From NCBI GenBank assembly GCA_945876305.1, contig CAMCOB010000065.1:1-7663 (forward strand): a stretch of DNA of 7,663 bases. Direction: 5' to 3'. The translations under genes and the position numbers were made by a program. Under the pieces are notes generated by a model. That model had not been told where the DNA came from. It did not search any database and worked only from the letters and a program-made list of their open reading frames with translations. Shown here in pieces: positions 1 to 4,828 of the stretch (position 1 is its first letter; each line of letters begins with the position of its first letter). This DNA is from Bifidobacterium breve. GTDB lineage: Bacteria > Actinomycetota > Thermoleophilia > Miltoncostaeales > Miltoncostaeaceae.

Positions 1-270
1 GTGGTGCTGTCGCACGCGGCGGTGGCCGAGGTGGTGGTGGTGGGACGCCATGACGACCGGGGCCTCATGCGCCCCATCGCCGTGGCCGTTGCGGTGGATG
101 GCGCCGATACCGATGCGGCAGCCAAGGAGATTCACGCGGCTGTGGCACACGAATTGGGCATTCATGCGGCACCCGTAATGGAGTGGCGCGACGAACTGCC
201 ACATCTTGCCTCCGGAAAGGTCAATCGCCGGGTGCTGCGGGAGAGCGCGACGCTGGAGCCACCCAGCTAG
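1..270 (+). CDS. Acyl-CoA synthetase (AMP-binding family), C-terminal fragment
   Basis: This is the last 89 codons of a gene that begins upstream of the window; the GTG at base 1 is simply the first codon seen and need not be a start. The sequence matches the small C-terminal domain (AMP-binding_C) of the ANL superfamily, which activates a carboxylic acid with ATP and passes it to CoA. Visible hallmarks are VLSHAAVAEVVVVGRHDD near the left edge and the A10-type motif LPHLASGKVNRRVL, whose lysine (residue 73 of the fragment) is the expected adenylation-step lysine. The GRHDDRGLMRP stretch resembles benzoate-CoA ligase and medium-chain acyl-CoA ligase relatives, but the substrate pocket lies in the missing N-terminal domain, so substrate cannot be called. 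The stop TAG (268-270) lies in a CTAG shared with the stop of the convergent HAD gene. Family confidence is high; specificity is unknown. Confidence 0.88.
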   Translation: MVLSHAAVAEVVVVGRHDDRGLMRPIAVAVAVDGADTDAAAKEIHAAVAHELGIHAAPVMEWRDELPHLASGKVNRRVLRESATLEPPS

Positions 271-1070
271 GCCAGGAGCAGGGCGCCCAGATCGGCGGCC
301 ACCGCCACCGGCTGGGCACCATCCCATGCCTGTACATCTGCGGCGTCGCTCACCCCGGTGAGCACCAGGGCACCATCAATGTCCGCGGCCGCAGCACCAC
401 CGATGTCGCTGTCGAGCCGGTCGCCCACGGCCAGCACCGGGCCATTTACCCCCAAGCGCTCGCGCGCGATGCGCCATGCGTGTGCACCAGGCTTACCCAC
501 CGCCACGGCCTCGGCGCCTGAGCAGTACTCCACGTAGGCCACCACACCACCGGTGCCAGGGATCACCCCGACGTCTGACGGCACGATTCGGTCGCGCCCG
601 GTCGCCACCACCGCGGCACCGGCATAGGCAGCGCGCACCGCCCATGTGAGTTCGGGGTAGGCAAGGCCGGGATGGCCCGCCAGTACCACGACATCGGCAC
701 CGGGCACCAGCGACTCATCGGCGATGACGCGCAGCCCGGCAAGCCGTACATGCCGCACCATGGCCTCGCTCCCCACCACCACTGCCGTGCAACCATCAAA
801 GCGTTCGGCCAGGTACTCCTGCATCACCACGCCGGAGGTCACCACCTCGTCAAGCGATGCACGCACGCCGTGGGCCCACAGTCGCTGCACCACTTCGTCG
901 GGCGCCGACCGCGGGTCGTTGGTGAGAAACACCAGTCGGCGGCCAGATGCCCGCCACGCATCCACTGCAGCCGCGGCACCGTCGATGGGGCGATCACCTA
1001 CCCACAGGCAGCCATCCAGATCGAGGATGAGTCCGTCGTAGCGCTCTGCAAGGGGTGAGAGATCTGACAC
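267..1070 (-). CDS. HAD-superfamily subfamily IIA phosphatase (NagD/phosphoglycolate phosphatase-like)
   Basis: A complete 267-residue protein with the four HAD motifs in order. Motif I is DLDGCLW (nucleophile D17, acid/base D19). Motif II is FLTNDPR (T50). Motif III is VGKPG (K193). Motif IV is VGDRLDSDIGGA (D217, D222). Length, the early motif I and the large stretch between motifs II and III, where the C2-type cap sits, fit HAD-IIA, the group containing NagD (UMP/GMP phosphatase), PNPPase and phosphoglycolate phosphatase. It is predicted to be a cytoplasmic Mg-dependent phosphomonoesterase; the physiological substrate cannot be read from sequence. Motif I has Cys where the common DxDGT/V form has Thr or Val, a tolerated change. 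The GTG start at 1070-1068 is chosen because a TAGCAT box ends 6 nt upstream, its TAG is an in-frame stop, and no Shine-Dalgarno is seen. Its end overlaps the upstream convergent gene by 4 bp. Confidence 0.9.
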   Translation of the reverse strand: MSDLSPLAERYDGLILDLDGCLWVGDRPIDGAAAAVDAWRASGRRLVFLTNDPRSAPDEVVQRLWAHGVRASLDEVVTSGVVMQEYLAERFDGCTAVVVGSEAMVRHVRLAGLRVIADESLVPGADVVVLAGHPGLAYPELTWAVRAAYAGAAVVATGRDRIVPSDVGVIPGTGGVVAYVEYCSGAEAVAVGKPGAHAWRIARERLGVNGPVLAVGDRLDSDIGGAAAADIDGALVLTGVSDAADVQAWDGAQPVAVAADLGALLLA

Positions 1071-1076
1071 GTGGCG

Positions 1077-1082
1077 ATGCTA
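1077..1082 (-). promoter_or_regulatory. Putative -10 box (TAGCAT) of the HAD gene, leaderless start
   Basis: Read on the minus strand, TAGCAT is followed by 6 nt (cgccac) and then the GTG start, so transcription would be expected to begin at or next to the start codon. No convincing -35 hexamer is seen, which is common in actinobacterial promoters. The TAG is in frame with the GTG and closes the reading frame upstream. Inference from spacing and from recurrence at other genes in the window. Confidence 0.5.
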
Positions 1083-1103
1083 CCGCCGCCCGGTTGCACA
1101 CCC

Positions 1104-1109
1104 TACGAT
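1104..1109 (+). promoter_or_regulatory. Putative -10 box (TACGAT) of the UspA-like gene, leaderless start
   Basis: TACGAT is followed by 6 nt and then ATG at 1116, the same geometry as the HAD gene on the other strand. The expected -35 region, about 17 bp upstream, falls on the -10 box of the divergent HAD promoter (1077-1082). There is no purine-rich ribosome-binding site before the ATG. Confidence 0.5.
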
Positions 1110-1115
1110 TGCCGC

Positions 1116-1547
1116 ATGGACAGTTACCAGCACATCGCCGTGGCAATTGAGGACAGCCCGGGATCGCAGAGGGCCCTTGGTGAGGCCTCGCGCGTCGCCG
1201 CGCTCACCGGCGCACGCCTTTCGGTGCTGCATGTGACCAGCATTTCCATGCCACCTCCGTACATGGGAGAGGGCGGGGTGTTTATCCCGGACCCCGAGTT
1301 GATGCAGAGCGCCGCGCTCGAGTGGCTGACCGAGGCCGTGGCCGGGGTGCCGGGCGCAGAGCCGGTGGTGCTGCAGGGGCATCCGCCCGATGCCGTGTGC
1401 CTGTGGGCCGAGGAGCACGGCGTTGACCTGGTGGTAGCCGGAGCCGAACGCGGCAAGATTGAGCGACTGCTGCTGGGATCATTTGCGCTGCACCTGTCGC
1501 GGCATGCCACCTGCGACGTGTTGCTGGCGCGCATTCCCAAGGGCTGA
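1116..1547 (+). CDS. Universal stress protein (UspA) family protein, degenerate ATP motif
   Basis: A single USP domain of 143 residues, the usual length for a one-domain family member. The N-terminal strand and helix (YQHIAVAIEDSPGSQRAL) and the C-terminal block (VVAGAERGKIERLLLGS, then HATCDVLLARIP) align with canonical Usp proteins. In ATP-binding Usps the first strand ends in VAxDGS and the loop reads G-2x-G-9x-G-(S/T). Here the Asp is replaced by Glu (IEDS) and the first two loop glycines align with Ala and Glu, while the terminal GS is kept, so nucleotide binding may be weak or absent. Role is inferred from family only: small cytoplasmic stress proteins, often dimeric. The frame stays open upstream to GTG 1071, but ATG 1116 is preferred because the domain begins there and TACGAT lies 6 nt before it. 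It is divergent from the HAD gene; uppP follows on the same strand after 67 bp. Confidence 0.88.
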   Translation: MDSYQHIAVAIEDSPGSQRALGEASRVAALTGARLSVLHVTSISMPPPYMGEGGVFIPDPELMQSAALEWLTEAVAGVPGAEPVVLQGHPPDAVCLWAEEHGVDLVVAGAERGKIERLLLGSFALHLSRHATCDVLLARIPKG

Positions 1548-1578
1548 TTACGGCCTGATCGCGGCCGCGACGGCGGCT

Positions 1579-1588
1579 GGGTGCACCC
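1579..1588. repeat. Perfect 10-bp palindrome GGGTGCACCC in the uppP promoter region
   Basis: GGGTGCACCC reads identically on both strands. It lies between the UspA-like stop (1547) and uppP (1615), covering the position where a -35 element for the 1600-1605 box would fall. It could be a half-length operator or chance in GC-rich DNA. It has no T-run after it, so it is not a convincing terminator. Confidence 0.35.
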
Positions 1589-1599
1589 GTCACGCCGGG

Positions 1600-1605
1600 T
1601 AGGGT
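1600..1605 (+). promoter_or_regulatory. Putative -10 box (TAGGGT) of uppP, leaderless start
   Basis: TAGGGT ends 9 nt before the uppP ATG at 1615 with no Shine-Dalgarno between. The expected transcription start falls at or within a base or two of the ATG. The TAG is an in-frame stop for the uppP frame, so no longer N-terminus is possible from this frame. Confidence 0.5.
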
Positions 1606-1614
1606 GCCTCCCCG

Positions 1615-2439
1615 ATGTCACTCCTTCAGTCAATCGTGCTTGGAATCGTGCAGGGACTCACCGAGTTCCTTCCCATCTCCAGTTCCGCCCACCTGCGCAT
1701 AGTCCCAGCCTTCTTCGGCTGGTCGGATCCTGGCGCCGAGTTCACCGCCATCATCCAGCTGGGCACCATGGCTGCGGTGGTCATCTACTTCCGGCGCGAT
1801 CTGTGGAACGTTGCGACCACGTGGTTCAGGAGCCTCACCCGCCCGCGCCTGCGCTCAGATCTGAACGCGCGCATGGGCTGGTATCTGATCATCGGCACCA
1901 TCCCCATCGGCATCGTCGGGTTCCTGTTTCGGCACCAGATCGAGACCGGTGCCCGCAGCCTGTACCTGATGGGCATCACGCTCATCGTGCTCGGCCTGCT
2001 GCTTGGCGCAGCCGATGCGCTGGGGTCGAAGAAGCGCCCGGTGGAATCCGTAACCCGCAAGGACGCCATCGTGGTGGGCCTGGCCCAGGCGCTGGCGCTC
2101 ATCCCCGGGGTGTCCCGCTCGGGCGCCACCATCACCGCCGGCCTGATGATGGGCTTTGACCGCGAGGCAGCCGCCCGGTTCTCATTTCTGCTCTCCGTTC
2201 CCGCAATCGTGCTGTCGGGCCTGTACGAACTGGCCAAGGAGCTTGGCGGGTCGGGGTCGATGGACGCGGGTTTCGGATCGGTGGTGGTGGCCACCATCGT
2301 GTCATTCATCGTGGGCTATGCCTCCATTGCATTCCTGCTCAGGTGGCTCACCAAGCATGGCCTCTACATCTTCGTGGTGTACCGCGTGGCACTGGGGCTG
2401 ATCGTCCTTATTCTCGCCGGATCGGGCGCAATCACCTGA
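1615..2439 (+). CDS. uppP: Undecaprenyl-diphosphate phosphatase (UppP/BacA)
   Basis: A 274-residue polytopic membrane protein that dephosphorylates undecaprenyl pyrophosphate to the monophosphate, recycling the lipid carrier for peptidoglycan and other envelope polymers; family members also give bacitracin resistance. Both signature regions are intact. The N-terminal QGLTEFLPISSSAH holds the (E/Q)xxxE pair as Q13/E17, with H26 matching the conserved histidine. The second loop, PGVSRSGATI (about residues 164-173), holds R168, matching the catalytic arginine. About eight hydrophobic segments are visible and length matches the family (E. coli 273). The C-terminal half has the expected FSFLLSVPAI segment. 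The start is fixed by an in-frame TAG at 1600-1602; ATG 1615 is the first start after it. It probably has its own leaderless promoter, with the UspA-like gene upstream and a small unknown gene 43 bp downstream on the same strand. Confidence 0.96.
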   Translation: MSLLQSIVLGIVQGLTEFLPISSSAHLRIVPAFFGWSDPGAEFTAIIQLGTMAAVVIYFRRDLWNVATTWFRSLTRPRLRSDLNARMGWYLIIGTIPIGIVGFLFRHQIETGARSLYLMGITLIVLGLLLGAADALGSKKRPVESVTRKDAIVVGLAQALALIPGVSRSGATITAGLMMGFDREAAARFSFLLSVPAIVLSGLYELAKELGGSGSMDAGFGSVVVATIVSFIVGYASIAFLLRWLTKHGLYIFVVYRVALGLIVLILAGSGAIT

Positions 2440-2468
2440 TCAGCGTGGGCACGATCCTCAGATCGCGC

Positions 2469-2474
2469 TACCCT
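2469..2474 (+). promoter_or_regulatory. Putative -10 box (TACCCT) of the small charged-protein gene
   Basis: TACCCT ends 8 nt before GTG 2483, in the short gap after uppP. There is no Shine-Dalgarno between. The box supports GTG as the start and suggests that this gene is transcribed separately from uppP. Confidence 0.45.
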
Positions 2475-2482
2475 GCGCAGTC

Positions 2483-2689
2483 GTGTTCGGAGCTCACCAT
2501 GACAGCACCCTCGCCCGCGCCAAGCGTAAGGCCGCGCAGGACCTTAAAGACAAGGAACAACGCCGCTACGACATGATCGAGGCGCTGCGGAATGCCAAGA
2601 AGGCAGCCGCTGACCCCGAGGAGATCACGCGACGCGAGCGCGAGCGGCGGCACAAAGACTCGCTGGAGCGCTGGCCCGCCAACTGGTAG
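2483..2689 (+). CDS. Small highly charged protein of unknown function (68 aa)
   Basis: Not recognised. The 68 residues are dominated by Lys, Arg, Glu, Asp and Ala, with no signal peptide, membrane segment or cysteine. From about residue 9 to 60 the pattern (LARAKRKAAQDLKDKEQRRY, then RRERERRHKDSLERW) suggests one long amphipathic helix or a helical hairpin broken near the ADPEE segment. The end is WPANW. Evidence that it is real: G/C-rich third codon positions like its neighbours, a snug fit between uppP and carD, and a TACCCT box 8 nt before the GTG. No Shine-Dalgarno is visible. A small nucleic-acid- or polymerase-associated helical protein is possible given the charge, but that is speculation. 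Overlapping frames on the minus strand look like shadows. Confidence 0.65.
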   Translation: MFGAHHDSTLARAKRKAAQDLKDKEQRRYDMIEALRNAKKAAADPEEITRRERERRHKDSLERWPANW

Positions 2690-2717
2690 CCAGCACCAGA
2701 TCCCCTCATCACAAGGG

Positions 2718-2733
2718 CCGCCCGGGCAGGCGG
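2718..2733. other. Short GC hairpin upstream of the carD -10 box
   Basis: CCGCC (2718-2722) and GGCGG (2729-2733) can form a 5-bp stem with a 6-nt loop immediately before TACCAT. It lies 28 bp after the small gene's stop and lacks a T-run, so as a terminator it is weak. It could equally be a promoter spacer feature or chance. Confidence 0.25.
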
Positions 2734-2739
2734 TACCAT
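2734..2739 (+). promoter_or_regulatory. Putative -10 box (TACCAT) of carD
   Basis: TACCAT is the best -10-like hexamer between the small gene and carD. It predicts a transcription start near 2746 and a leader of about 95 nt, unlike the other genes here. The -35 position (about 2711-2716, acaagg) is poor. A promoter nearer the gene cannot be excluded. Confidence 0.35.
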
Positions 2740-2797
2740 GTGGGGACACTTGACGGCGCACCGGATCTCCCAGCGGGTCCGACCGGAGCGCGTGAAT

Positions 2798-2817
2798 GCG
2801 CCCGCCGCCCGGGGCGC
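2798..2817 (+). promoter_or_regulatory. Leader hairpin in the carD 5' untranslated region
   Basis: GCGCCC (2798-2803) pairs with GGGCGC (2812-2817) around an 8-nt loop; a flanking T-G pair can extend the stem. It ends 13 nt before the Shine-Dalgarno. There is no T-run, so it would act on translation or mRNA stability if it acts at all. Not matched to a known riboswitch class. Confidence 0.3.
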
Positions 2818-2830
2818 GATCTGATTGGAC

Positions 2831-2836
2831 GAGGAG
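2831..2836 (+). promoter_or_regulatory. Ribosome binding site of carD (GAGGAG)
   Basis: GAGGAG lies 5 nt before ATG 2842, a near-ideal Shine-Dalgarno. It is the only strong one seen before a gene in this window and fixes the carD start. It implies that this mRNA has a real leader. Confidence 0.85.
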
Positions 2837-2841
2837 TTTGA

Positions 2842-3948
2842 ATGTTCGAGGTTGGGGACAAGGTCGTCTACCCGCACCACGGTGCGGGAACCGTTCTGGC
2901 CAAGGAGTTTCACGAGATCCGTGGTGAGCGGCGCGAGTATTTGACGATTGAGATCCTGCAGCCGCCGATGATCGTGATGGTGCCGTGCGAGAACGCCGAG
3001 ACCGCCGGCCTGCGCCCGGTCATCAATGAGCGTGCGGTGTCTGAGGTGCTGTCGGTGCTCGCCGCCGAGGGCAGCGAGATGCCCGCGCAGTGGAACCAGC
3101 GGTTCAAGCGCAACCAGGAGAAGCTGCGAAGCGGCGACATCCTGGAGTTGGCGGAGGTGGTGCGGAACCTCGAGCGCCGTCAGCAGGATGCTCGCTTGTC
3201 GCCCGGTGAGATGCAGATGCTTGAGCGCGCCCGTCGCGTGCTGGTGAGTGAGTTGATGTACGCCCGCCACGTGGACGAGGAGGGCGCCAGCCAGCTGATC
3301 GACGACGCCCTTGCCGGCAGGCTGGTTATCAAGCACAAGCCCAGCAGCAAGCGTGTGGCCCCCAAGCCGCCGCCCAAGGCCGACCCGAAGGCCGCGGCCG
3401 CCGCACGTGCCGCCGCCGCCCAGCAGAGCCGCACCGGTATGCGCCCGGCCGTGCGCCCGCCGCTGTCGTCCACCCCACCGTCGGCGGCCACCATGGCCAA
3501 GGCTGCCCTGCAGAAGGCTGCTGCGAAGGCCACTGAAGAGAAGACTGCAAAGGCCGCTGCCGCGCCGGCTGCGAAGGGCCCGGTCAAGGCCGCTGCCAAG
3601 CCTGCCGCCAAGAAGGCTGCTGCCAAGCCTGCGGCTAAGGCGCCGGCCAAGGCTGCTGCCACGCCGACCGCCAAGAAGGCTGCTGCCAAGCCGGCTGCGA
3701 AGGCCCCGGTCAAGGCTGCTGCGAAGCCCGCTGCCAAGCCTGCTGCCAAGAAGGCTGCTGCCAAGCCGGCTGCCAAGGCGCCAGCCAAGGCTGCTGCCAC
3801 GCCGGCCGCCAAGAAGCCCGCTGCGAAGCCAGCCGGGAAGGCCCCGGCCAAGGCTGCTGCAAAGGCACCGGCCAAGGCCGCCGTGAAGCCCGCCGCGAAG
3901 AAGCCCGCTGCCAAGCCCGCTGCAAAGGCTGCGCCGAAGAAGAAGTAG
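2842..3948 (+). CDS. carD: CarD-family RNA polymerase-binding regulator with long histone H1-like Lys/Ala/Pro tail
   Basis: Residues 1-160 are a full CarD protein: an N-terminal RNAP-interacting Tudor-like domain (FEVGDKVVYPHHGAG to about 60) and a helical DNA-binding domain. The family tryptophan that wedges the promoter fork is W84 (Mycobacterium tuberculosis W85). CarD binds the RNAP beta subunit and stabilises open complexes, notably at rRNA promoters. At the positions of M. tuberculosis R25 and R47, described as RNAP contacts, this protein has H24 and M46 by eye alignment. Mycobacterial CarD ends near residue 162; here about 206 residues follow. Residues 165-233 are a Pro/Ala-rich linker. 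Residues 234-368 use only K, A, P, T, G and V, have no acidic residue, and contain about 37 lysines in KPAAK/KAAAK units ending in KKK. Such tails occur on HupB/HupS and histone H1 and probably bind DNA without sequence specificity. Codon use continues smoothly into the tail, and the gene ends against yaaA. Confidence 0.93.
   Translation: MFEVGDKVVYPHHGAGTVLAKEFHEIRGERREYLTIEILQPPMIVMVPCENAETAGLRPVINERAVSEVLSVLAAEGSEMPAQWNQRFKRNQEKLRSGDILELAEVVRNLERRQQDARLSPGEMQMLERARRVLVSELMYARHVDEEGASQLIDDALAGRLVIKHKPSSKRVAPKPPPKADPKAAAAARAAAAQQSRTGMRPAVRPPLSSTPPSAATMAKAALQKAAAKATEEKTAKAAAAPAAKGPVKAAAKPAAKKAAAKPAAKAPAKAAATPTAKKAAAKPAAKAPVKAAAKPAAKPAAKKAAAKPAAKAPAKAAATPAAKKPAAKPAGKAPAKAAAKAPAKAAVKPAAKKPAAKPAAKAAPKKK
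3610..3945 (+). repeat. In-frame tandem repeats encoding the CarD tail (about 63-bp units)
   Basis: Five degenerate units, each starting with the KK dipeptide: residues 257-277 (63 bp), 278-302 (75 bp), 303-323 (63 bp), 324-352 (87 bp) and a terminal 353-368 (48 bp). The core unit is KKAAAKPAAKAPAKAAATPxA. All length differences are multiples of 12 bp, one KPAA-like tetrapeptide, apart from the truncated last unit. Synonymous differences between copies (gct/gcc/gcg) show that they are not recent identical duplications. Confidence 0.85.
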
Positions 3949-4731
3949 TCAGCCGTGGACCCGACGCCTGAAGACGACGGTGCTGCCGTCGTCTTCCAGG
4001 CGTCCGGGTTCGAGGCCCTCCACCCGAAGGTCTGCAACATCGGCTGCCGTACGGGCGTCCTCGATCACAATTGCCCGGGCCAGCGCACCCTTCAGCGACT
4101 TCCCCGCGTGCCCCACCGACCGCTGCCCGCCGGGGGTGTCGTCCACGATGTCCACCCGCACCCTCGCGCCGGGCCGGAAGTGCGCGAAGTCGAATGCGGC
4201 CGCGTGCTCCATGGGCAGCAGATCGATGACCGCGCCCCGGCGTGCCCGGGCCGCGACGACCAGGCTCACGCGCGGCTTCCAAAAGGCTGAAAGGAACCCG
4301 ATGGGTGCCACACGCGCACCCATTTTAAGCCGATAGGCCGGGATGGGATCGGCAGCCGACACCACGCCCCACAGGCCCGACGGAACCAGCACCCGGGTCA
4401 TCAGGCGGCGGTGTGCAGCGGCGGGCATGTCGTCCACTCCAACGGCACCCCACACCACGCCCGAGTACCGGTACGCAGCCGGCAGCGTGGGGGCGGTGTC
4501 CAGGCCATCCCACTCTGCGAGGGCGCGATCGAGATGAGCACCACGCACCCCGAGCAGCTTCTCTGCTGCCACCCTGCTGCGAAGCACGGTTCGCACAGCG
4601 TCACGCACGCGGGCACGATCATCGGCCAATTGCGGGAAGGCGCCAGTATCGATGGCAGCCATGGGCCCGTTGCCACCGGGGGCCTTGCCCTCGGACGGCG
4701 GAAGCAGGATGACGGGAGGCGCTGGAGGCAC
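3949..4731 (-). CDS. yaaA: Peroxide stress protein YaaA (UPF0246/DUF328 family)
   Basis: A complete 260-residue member of the YaaA family (E. coli 258). Family features in order: ILLPPSEGK (8-16), YRYSGVVW (87-94), PSGLWGVVSAADPIPAYRLKMG (117-138), FLSAFWK (146-152) and GHAGKSLKGALARA near 207-220. In E. coli, YaaA limits damage from hydrogen peroxide by keeping intracellular unincorporated iron low, and the fold binds DNA in vitro; applying that here is by homology. It is cytoplasmic, without signal or membrane segments. GTG 4731-4729 is chosen because a TAGCCT box ends 6 nt upstream and its TAG is an in-frame stop; no Shine-Dalgarno is seen. Its stop (4951 minus 1002, that is 3951-3949) directly abuts the carD stop with zero spacing. 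An inverted repeat overlaps its -10 box. It is divergent from the secreted protease. Confidence 0.9.
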   Translation of the reverse strand: MPPAPPVILLPPSEGKAPGGNGPMAAIDTGAFPQLADDRARVRDAVRTVLRSRVAAEKLLGVRGAHLDRALAEWDGLDTAPTLPAAYRYSGVVWGAVGVDDMPAAAHRRLMTRVLVPSGLWGVVSAADPIPAYRLKMGARVAPIGFLSAFWKPRVSLVVAARARRGAVIDLLPMEHAAAFDFAHFRPGARVRVDIVDDTPGGQRSVGHAGKSLKGALARAIVIEDARTAADVADLRVEGLEPGRLEDDGSTVVFRRRVHG

Positions 4732-4737
4732 GCAATG

Positions 4738-4743
4738 AGGCTA
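4738..4743 (-). promoter_or_regulatory. Putative -10 box (TAGCCT) of yaaA, leaderless start
   Basis: On the minus strand TAGCCT is followed by 6 nt (cattgc) and GTG. The TAG is in frame and is the nearest upstream stop. A second TA-type hexamer (TACCAG) directly precedes it. No clear -35. Confidence 0.5.
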
Positions 4744-4752
4744 CTGGTAGCC
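4739..4752. promoter_or_regulatory. Inverted repeat GGCTAC-TG-GTAGCC overlapping the yaaA -10 box
   Basis: A perfect 6-bp inverted repeat with a 2-bp centre covers most of the putative -10 element of yaaA. Location is ideal for a repressor operator. E. coli yaaA is in the OxyR regulon, but this site does not visibly match a known OxyR, PerR or Fur consensus. The regulator is unknown. Confidence 0.35.
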
Positions 4753-4822
4753 AAAGTGTGAGAAAACCGTGAACTGTGGCGCCGATACACCCAAGATCGC
4801 CTTTTCGAAGAGGGAACCCACC

Positions 4823-4828
4823 TAGCCT
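4823..4828 (+). promoter_or_regulatory. Putative -10 box (TAGCCT) of the S8 protease gene
   Basis: TAGCCT, the same hexamer as for yaaA on the opposite strand, ends 9 nt before ATG 4838. Its TAG is an in-frame stop, making ATG 4838 the first possible ATG/GTG start in this frame. A near-palindrome centred on TTCGAA (4801-4812) sits where the -35 would be. Confidence 0.45.

Noticed and set aside
672..1058. 128-residue plus-strand frame opposite the HAD gene
   Set aside because: Opposes four intact HAD motifs; His/Pro-rich shadow.
1071..1115. Longer UspA-like protein starting at GTG 1071 or ATG 1077
   Set aside because: The extra residues are Pro/Cys-rich, do not match the USP domain, and would span the proposed promoter.
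1124..1633. 169-residue minus-strand frame across the UspA-like gene
   Set aside because: Antisense shadow of a clear USP domain; Ser/Arg/Pro/Thr-rich composition without motifs.
2718..2733. Intrinsic terminator after the small gene
   Set aside because: The stem is only 5 bp and no T-run follows; kept only as a weak hairpin.
2566..3336. 256-residue open frame on the minus strand
   Set aside because: It covers the strongly conserved CarD domain and the small gene in antisense; no family features and His/Leu-rich shadow composition.
3180..4040. 286-residue open frame on the minus strand, Ala/Gly/Phe-rich
   Set aside because: It is the mirror of the Lys/Ala/Pro repeats of carD; the absence of stops follows from the GCx/AAG codon composition. 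It overlaps both carD and yaaA.
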